A stretch of DNA of 64,000 nucleotides from NCBI GenBank assembly GCA_030849945.1, contig JAVDKK010000001.1, positions 992,001 through 1,056,000 of the forward strand, in the 5' to 3' direction. How positions within the stretch are numbered: position 1 is the first letter of the stretch; each line of letters starts with the position of its first letter. This document shows, piece by piece, positions 59,711-64,000 of the stretch. The notes beneath the pieces were generated by a model that saw only the letters and a list, made by a program, of their open reading frames with translations, searched no databases and was not told the DNA's origin. Source of the DNA: Schauerella fraxinea (GTDB lineage: Bacteria; Pseudomonadota; Gammaproteobacteria; Burkholderiales; Burkholderiaceae_B). Made by a program: the position numbers and the translations under genes.

Positions 59711-61060
59711 TCAGACGGTATCGGCCCAAAGATCGTATTCGTCCGCATCGGTGACTACCGTGCGCACCATATCGCCGGGTTTGAGCACGCGGTCGCTGGC
59801 TACATACACGCAGCCGTCGATTTCGGGCGCATCGGCGCTCGAGCGGCCCACGGCGCCGTCTTCATCGACCTCGTCGATCAGCACATCGATTTCACGTCCC
59901 ACCTTCGCCTGCAGGCGGGCTGCCGAGATGGCTTGTTGATGCGCCATGAAACGTTCCCAGCGCTCCTGCTTCACTTCGTCGGGTATGGGATCGGGCAGAT
60001 CGTTGGCCGGCGCACCGCCCACGGGTGAGTACTGGAAGCAACCCACGCGATCCAATTGCGCTTCGGTCATCCACTCGAGCAAATACTCGAACTCGGCTTC
60101 GGTTTCACCGGGAAAGCCCACGATGAAGGTCGAGCGGATGGTCAAGTCGGGACAGGCCTGGCGCCATTGCTTGATGCGCGCGAGCGTTTTGTCTTCAAAC
60201 GCGGGGCGCTTCATCAGCTTCAAGATGCGCGGGCTGGCATGCTGGAAGGGGATGTCGAGGTAAGGCAACACCTTGCCGTCGGTCATCAGCGGGATGATTT
60301 CGTCCACGCTGGGGTACGGATACACATAATGCAGGCGCGTCCACACGCCCAGATCCGACAAGGCCGAACAGAGTTCGGTCATGCGCGTCTTGACCGGGCG
60401 GCCGTTCCAGAAGCCGCTGCGGTATTTGACGTCCACGCCGTAGGCGCTGGTGTCTTGGGAGATCACGAGCAGCTCTTTGACGCCGGCTTTGACCAAGCGC
60501 TCGGCCTCGCTCAGCACATCGCCCACCGGGCGGCTGACGAGGTTGCCGCGCATCGACGGGATGATGCAGAAGCTGCAGCGGTGGTTACAGCCTTCGGAAA
60601 TCTTCAAGTAGGCGTAGTGGCGCGGCGTGAGCTTGATGCCTTGCGGCGGCACGAGATCCACGTACGGATCGTGCGTCAGCGACGGGGGCGCGGCATCGTG
60701 CACGGCGCGCACGACCTCTTCGTATTGCTGCGGGCCGGTGACCGACAGCACGCTGGGGTGCGCCGCGCGAATCACCGAGGCATCCACGCCCATACAGCCG
60801 GTCACGATGACCTTGCCGTTTTCGGCAATGGCTTCGCCGATGGCATCCAGCGATTCGGCTTTGGCGCTATCGATGAAGCCGCAGGTGTTGACGACCACCA
60901 CGTCGGCATCTTCGTAGGAAGGCGACACCACGTAGCCCTCCATGCGCAGTTGCGTCAGAATCCGTTCGGAGTCGACAAGGGCTTTCGGACAGCCGAGCGA
61001 GACGAACCCAACGCGCGGGCTCGAGTCTTTGTTAGCTATCAGTTCTGAAGGGTTTTTCAC
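59711..61060 (-). CDS. rimO: Ribosomal protein S12 methylthiotransferase
   Basis: RimO adds a methylthio group to Asp of ribosomal protein S12 (D88 in E. coli numbering). The 449-residue protein has the UPF0004 cluster cysteines C24, C60 and C89, the radical-SAM triad C158, C162 and C165 (CNHRCSFC), and a C-terminal TRAM domain. GTG 61060 is chosen as start because it gives a family-like N-terminus (PRVGFVSLGCPKALVDSERI follows closely); an upstream TTG at 61120 is open. Confidence 0.94.
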   Translation of the reverse strand: MKNPSELIANKDSSPRVGFVSLGCPKALVDSERILTQLRMEGYVVSPSYEDADVVVVNTCGFIDSAKAESLDAIGEAIAENGKVIVTGCMGVDASVIRAAHPSVLSVTGPQQYEEVVRAVHDAAPPSLTHDPYVDLVPPQGIKLTPRHYAYLKISEGCNHRCSFCIIPSMRGNLVSRPVGDVLSEAERLVKAGVKELLVISQDTSAYGVDVKYRSGFWNGRPVKTRMTELCSALSDLGVWTRLHYVYPYPSVDEIIPLMTDGKVLPYLDIPFQHASPRILKLMKRPAFEDKTLARIKQWRQACPDLTIRSTFIVGFPGETEAEFEYLLEWMTEAQLDRVGCFQYSPVGGAPANDLPDPIPDEVKQERWERFMAHQQAISAARLQAKVGREIDVLIDEVDEDGAVGRSSADAPEIDGCVYVASDRVLKPGDMVRTVVTDADEYDLWADTV

Positions 61061-61197
61061 AGTGCGATCTGGAAGAGGGGCTGCCAGGGCGGTAGAGATC
61101 CGCGCGGCAATCAAGGCCAATCGGGCAGTTTAACCGCCCGGCAGGGTTTTAAGGCCTGTTCGCCGTCAAACAGGGGCTGACGTGTCGCCGTATCGCA

Positions 61198-62166
61198 TCA
61201 TTCCGGGGCGCGATAGCCGTGCGGCGGGGCTTTCAGGGCCTCGAGCACGTCATGGGCGCCCTGCAGGTGGCGGATGGCCGCATGCAGCTCGGCGGCCTGC
61301 GGCCAAGTGCGTTTGAGATAGCTCAGCCACAGTTTGACGCGGCCGTGTTCATGCAGGCAGTCGACACGGGCTTGCAGCTTCTCAAGGTATAGCGCGATCT
61401 GCTGCACCACCAGCGGCCATTCGTCCGGCGTGGGCATATCCGCCATCGTGCCGCGGATGCGCTGGGTCAAAAAGGGGTCCGACACCGCGCCGCGGCCGAT
61501 CATCACGTCTGCGCAGCCACTTATCGCGCGGCAACGGGCCCAGTCGGCCACCGTCCAGACCTCGCCGTTGGCGATCACCGGCACGTTCACGGCGGCGGCG
61601 ATGTGCGCGATCCATTCCCAATGCGCCGGGGGACGGTAGCCGTGATCCCGGGTGCGGGCGTGCACCACGAGCGCCTCGGCTCCGCCCTCGGCAAGCGCCG
61701 TGGCGCAGGCCACGGCCAGCGACGTATCCGAGACGCCCAGCCGCATCTTCGCTGTGACGGGAATGCCCGCGGGGACGGCTGCGCGCACGGCAGCCACGAT
61801 CCGATGCAGCACGTCTGGCGTGGCCAGCAACATTGCGCCGCCGCCATGCCGGTTCACGACCTTGGCGGGGCACCCGAAATTGAGGTCGATGCCATGCGGC
61901 GAGAGGGTTGCGGCGAAGGTGGCGTTAAGCGCCAGCCAGTGCGGGTCGCTGCCGAGCAACTGGATCACCATGGGTGTGCCGCCCGGCGTGAAGCCGCCCG
62001 CGAGGATCTCGGGGCAGTCGCGCTCGTACACCCGCGCGGGAAGAAGCGATCCGGTGATGCGAACGAACTCGGACACGCAGCCGTCGTAATCGCCTGTGCT
62101 CGTCAACACGTCGCGCAGCACGTAGTCCGCCAGCCCCTCCATGGGGGCAAGGAAGAGGCGGCTCAT
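61198..62166 (-). CDS. dusC: tRNA-dihydrouridine(16) synthase
   Basis: An FMN enzyme that reduces U16 in tRNA. The 322-residue protein starts MSRLFLAPMEGLADYV and has the catalytic Cys in NFGCPAKVV (C99), followed by NRHGGGA, and HARTRDHGYRPPAHWEW, which are features of the DusC branch. It is divergent from rsmB. The ATG at 62166 is chosen by family N-terminus. Confidence 0.92.
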   Translation of the reverse strand: MSRLFLAPMEGLADYVLRDVLTSTGDYDGCVSEFVRITGSLLPARVYERDCPEILAGGFTPGGTPMVIQLLGSDPHWLALNATFAATLSPHGIDLNFGCPAKVVNRHGGGAMLLATPDVLHRIVAAVRAAVPAGIPVTAKMRLGVSDTSLAVACATALAEGGAEALVVHARTRDHGYRPPAHWEWIAHIAAAVNVPVIANGEVWTVADWARCRAISGCADVMIGRGAVSDPFLTQRIRGTMADMPTPDEWPLVVQQIALYLEKLQARVDCLHEHGRVKLWLSYLKRTWPQAAELHAAIRHLQGAHDVLEALKAPPHGYRAPE

Positions 62167-62452
62167 GCGGCGAGCCGTCGCATGGCGGCAAGCTGCGAGG
62201 TCGTACTGACGGGGAGGGCGGCATGCGATGGGCGGCGCGCAAGCGCGGCGGCATGGGCCTTGAGCGGCAAGAACATGGCGATGGGGCGGTAGGGCTCGGC
62301 GCACGATGCGCCGGCAGCAGAATGGGGGCGATGCGCAAAGGCGTTCGCGGGCACGAGTTTACCCCGGTCGCCTGGTTTGGCTGCACCGGCAACAGGGCAT
62401 TGGCACCGGGATAGCGCGTCCAACAGGTACCATATCGATCCTAACCTGCTTT

Positions 62453-63817
62453 ATGAAGACCATGTCCGACGTCGATTCTTCCCGCGCCAGCCCTCCCTTG
62501 TCCTCGCTTTTGCTCGCTACAGCCCAGGTCACGGAGGCCGTTTTGGGCGGCCAGTCGATGACGGAGGCGCTCGCCACCGTCTCCACGCCTTCGCGGGCGG
62601 CGACGCAAGCCTTGGCATTTCACACCATGCGGCAACTGGGGTGGGCCCGGGCCGTCAAGAATCAGTTGATCGCGCGCACGCCGCCCAGCCCGCTGCTCGA
62701 TGCGCTGGCCTTGGTCGCCATCGCGCTGCTCAAGCCGTCCGACGCGGCCAGCAAGGCTGCCATCATCGACTTTCATACGGCCGCGATGCCCTCATACGCG
62801 CCGCACACCGTGGTCGACCAGGCCGTAACCGCGGCGGCCGACGATCAAGAGATGGCGCGCTTCAAGGGCCTGCTCAACGGCAGCCTGCGCCGGTTCTTGC
62901 GTGAGCGCAACGAGGTGCTGCAGATGATCGATCGCGATCTCGAGGCAAAGTGGAATCACCCGATGTGGTGGATTGCGCTCGTGCGCAACACCTATCCGCA
63001 GCAATGGGAAGAAGTGCTTGCCGGGGCGCAGCGTCCCGCGCCGCTCACCCTGCGCGTCAACCGCCGCCAAGCCACGCCCGAGCAAGTAATTGCCGCGTTT
63101 GCCGAGGCCGGCGTGACGGCCGTGCCGGTGGGCGAGAGCGGTCTGATGCTGACGCAGCCGCGCCCGGTGACGCAATTGCCGGGGTTCGCCGAAGGCTGGT
63201 GGTCGGTGCAGGATGCGGGCGCGCAATTGGCTGCGCCGCTGCTGCCGCTGAAAGACGGCATGCGCGTGCTGGATGCGTGCGCAGCGCCCGGCGGTAAGAC
63301 CGCCCACATGCTGGAACTGGCCGATGTGGAGATGCTGGCGCTGGATTCGGATGCCAAGCGGCTTACGCGCGTGACCGAAAACCTCGATCGCCTGAAGCTG
63401 AATTCGTCCAAGGTCAGCGTAAAGGCCGCCAGCGCGCTCGATCTGGATAGCTGGTGGGACGGCAAGCCGTTCGATGCTGTGCTGGCCGATGTGCCGTGCA
63501 CGGCGTCCGGTATCGTGCGCCGGCATCCCGACATCCGTTGGTTGCGGCGTCAGGATGACGTGGCGCGCACCGCCACGCTGCAGAGCCGGATGACCGATGC
63601 GCTGTGGCGCACCGTTGCACCCGGGGGCCACATGCTTTACGTAACGTGCTCGATTTTCCCGGCGGAAGGTGCGCGCCAGGCGGCCGCGTTCTCGCGTCGT
63701 CATGCGGATGCGGAACGTTTGAATGCGCCCGGCCAGTTGCTCCCGATTGCTGCGGAAGCAACAGCCGAGACGCAGCGCGACGGTTTTTTCTACGCCCTGT
63801 TTGCCAAGCAGTCCTGA
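62453..63817 (+). CDS. rsmB: 16S rRNA (cytosine-967-C5)-methyltransferase RsmB-like
   Basis: A 454-residue class-I SAM methyltransferase of the RsmB/Nop2 family. The N-terminal NusB-like helical domain covers about 15-160. The catalytic domain has DACAAPGGKT (SAM site), the product-release Cys in DVPCTASG and the catalytic Cys in VTCSIFP. Starts at 62453 or 62462 are both possible. In Alcaligenaceae this gene (also called sun) precedes a DUF4390 gene and ntrYX, which matches the next gene here. Confidence 0.93.
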   Translation: MKTMSDVDSSRASPPLSSLLLATAQVTEAVLGGQSMTEALATVSTPSRAATQALAFHTMRQLGWARAVKNQLIARTPPSPLLDALALVAIALLKPSDAASKAAIIDFHTAAMPSYAPHTVVDQAVTAAADDQEMARFKGLLNGSLRRFLRERNEVLQMIDRDLEAKWNHPMWWIALVRNTYPQQWEEVLAGAQRPAPLTLRVNRRQATPEQVIAAFAEAGVTAVPVGESGLMLTQPRPVTQLPGFAEGWWSVQDAGAQLAAPLLPLKDGMRVLDACAAPGGKTAHMLELADVEMLALDSDAKRLTRVTENLDRLKLNSSKVSVKAASALDLDSWWDGKPFDAVLADVPCTASGIVRRHPDIRWLRRQDDVARTATLQSRMTDALWRTVAPGGHMLYVTCSIFPAEGARQAAAFSRRHADAERLNAPGQLLPIAAEATAETQRDGFFYALFAKQS

Positions 63818-63858
63818 ATCGCCAAGAATAGGACTCGTTCCTTACGTCTCCCCAGCCG

Positions 63859-64000
63859 ATGATGTTGCGCCTGTTGCTCGTGTTGCTGTTGCTTTGCTCG
63901 CCGTTTCTCGGCGAGCCTGCTCAGGCCGCCTCACCGGCCGTCACGCGCATCGAACCCCGCATCGAGCGCGATCGGCTGCTGATCGATGCGGATGTCGATT
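63859..64000 (+). CDS. DUF4390 domain protein, 5' part (runs off right edge)
   Basis: Only 47 codons are visible. They give a signal peptide (two Met residues, then a Leu-rich core, ending near AQAA) and the start of a mature part (VTRIEPRIERDRLLIDADVD). This matches the beginning of DUF4390 proteins encoded between rsmB and the ntrYX two-component genes in Bordetella relatives. The protein is probably periplasmic; its function is unknown. Confidence 0.75.
   Translation, partial: MMLRLLLVLLLLCSPFLGEPAQAASPAVTRIEPRIERDRLLIDADVD

Overview
The window is GC-rich bacterial chromosome, almost fully coding. Gene content and order point to a betaproteobacterium of the order Burkholderiales, most like the Alcaligenaceae (Bordetella/Achromobacter relatives). 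Supporting blocks are birA-coaX, dacA-type carboxypeptidase-dat-ybeD-lipB-lipA, hslV-hslU, dksA next to a COG0523 GTPase, dapF-DUF484-xerC, tandem lpxL-type genes before metK, a SAH riboswitch before ahcY-metF, def-fmt, and rsmB followed by a DUF4390 gene. DksA lacks the zinc-finger cysteines, as is usual in this class. The species cannot be named from sequence alone.

Layout. 1-2.3 kb: edge of a membrane protein, then birA-coaX and a SPOR-less remnant (minus). 2.3-6 kb: an Mce-type lipid ABC operon with a STAS-fused permease. 6-9 kb: alpha/beta hydrolase and an MHYT-GGDEF-EAL protein. 9.3-14.3 kb: D,D-carboxypeptidase, D-amino-acid transaminase and lipoate synthesis; a RelE/HigB-type toxin-antitoxin pair sits between lipB and lipA, bracketed by a 33-bp duplication of the lipB 3' end. 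14.4-17.7 kb: periplasmic sulfurtransferase with YeeE-type transporter, cobalamin adenosyltransferase, CusF-like protein. 17.8-20.3 kb: hslVU and dksA. 20.3-29.4 kb: a zinc island (COG0523 GTPase, Zur, a 51-codon small ORF, ZnuCBA, DUF1007, RcnA-like transporter, ZnuD-type receptor), most members carrying His-rich stretches, with Zur-box-like sequences before znuC and znuD. 29.5-34 kb: xerC, DUF484, dapF and two lauroyl-type acyltransferases (minus).

34-40 kb is the methyl cycle: metK with a structured leader, an orphan LIV-type binding protein, and SAH riboswitch-ahcY-membrane protein-metF. 40-41.4 kb is a decayed patch: an orphan HTH antitoxin-like gene, 3' fragments of map and of an amidase, a scrap of a PACE-type efflux gene, and two families of tandem repeats. 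41.4-53 kb: a metallophosphoesterase, then a Crp/Fnr-family regulator divergent from an apparent catabolic operon (acyl-CoA ligase, complete LIV-type ABC importer, PaaK-like ligase), followed by a solitary AapJ-type binding protein. 53-64 kb: HMG-CoA lyase, dprA, def-fmt, a 15-bp minisatellite, a HAD phosphatase, a LOG-family protein, a ferritin-like protein, rimO, dusC, rsmB and the start of a DUF4390 gene.

The most unusual signals are the toxin-antitoxin insertion at lipB, a recurrent association of repeats with gene 3' ends (lipB, map fragment, amidase fragment, gph), and the metK leader (two hairpins plus a two-codon ORF overlapping the start). No rRNA, tRNA, CRISPR array, insertion sequence or prophage was seen.
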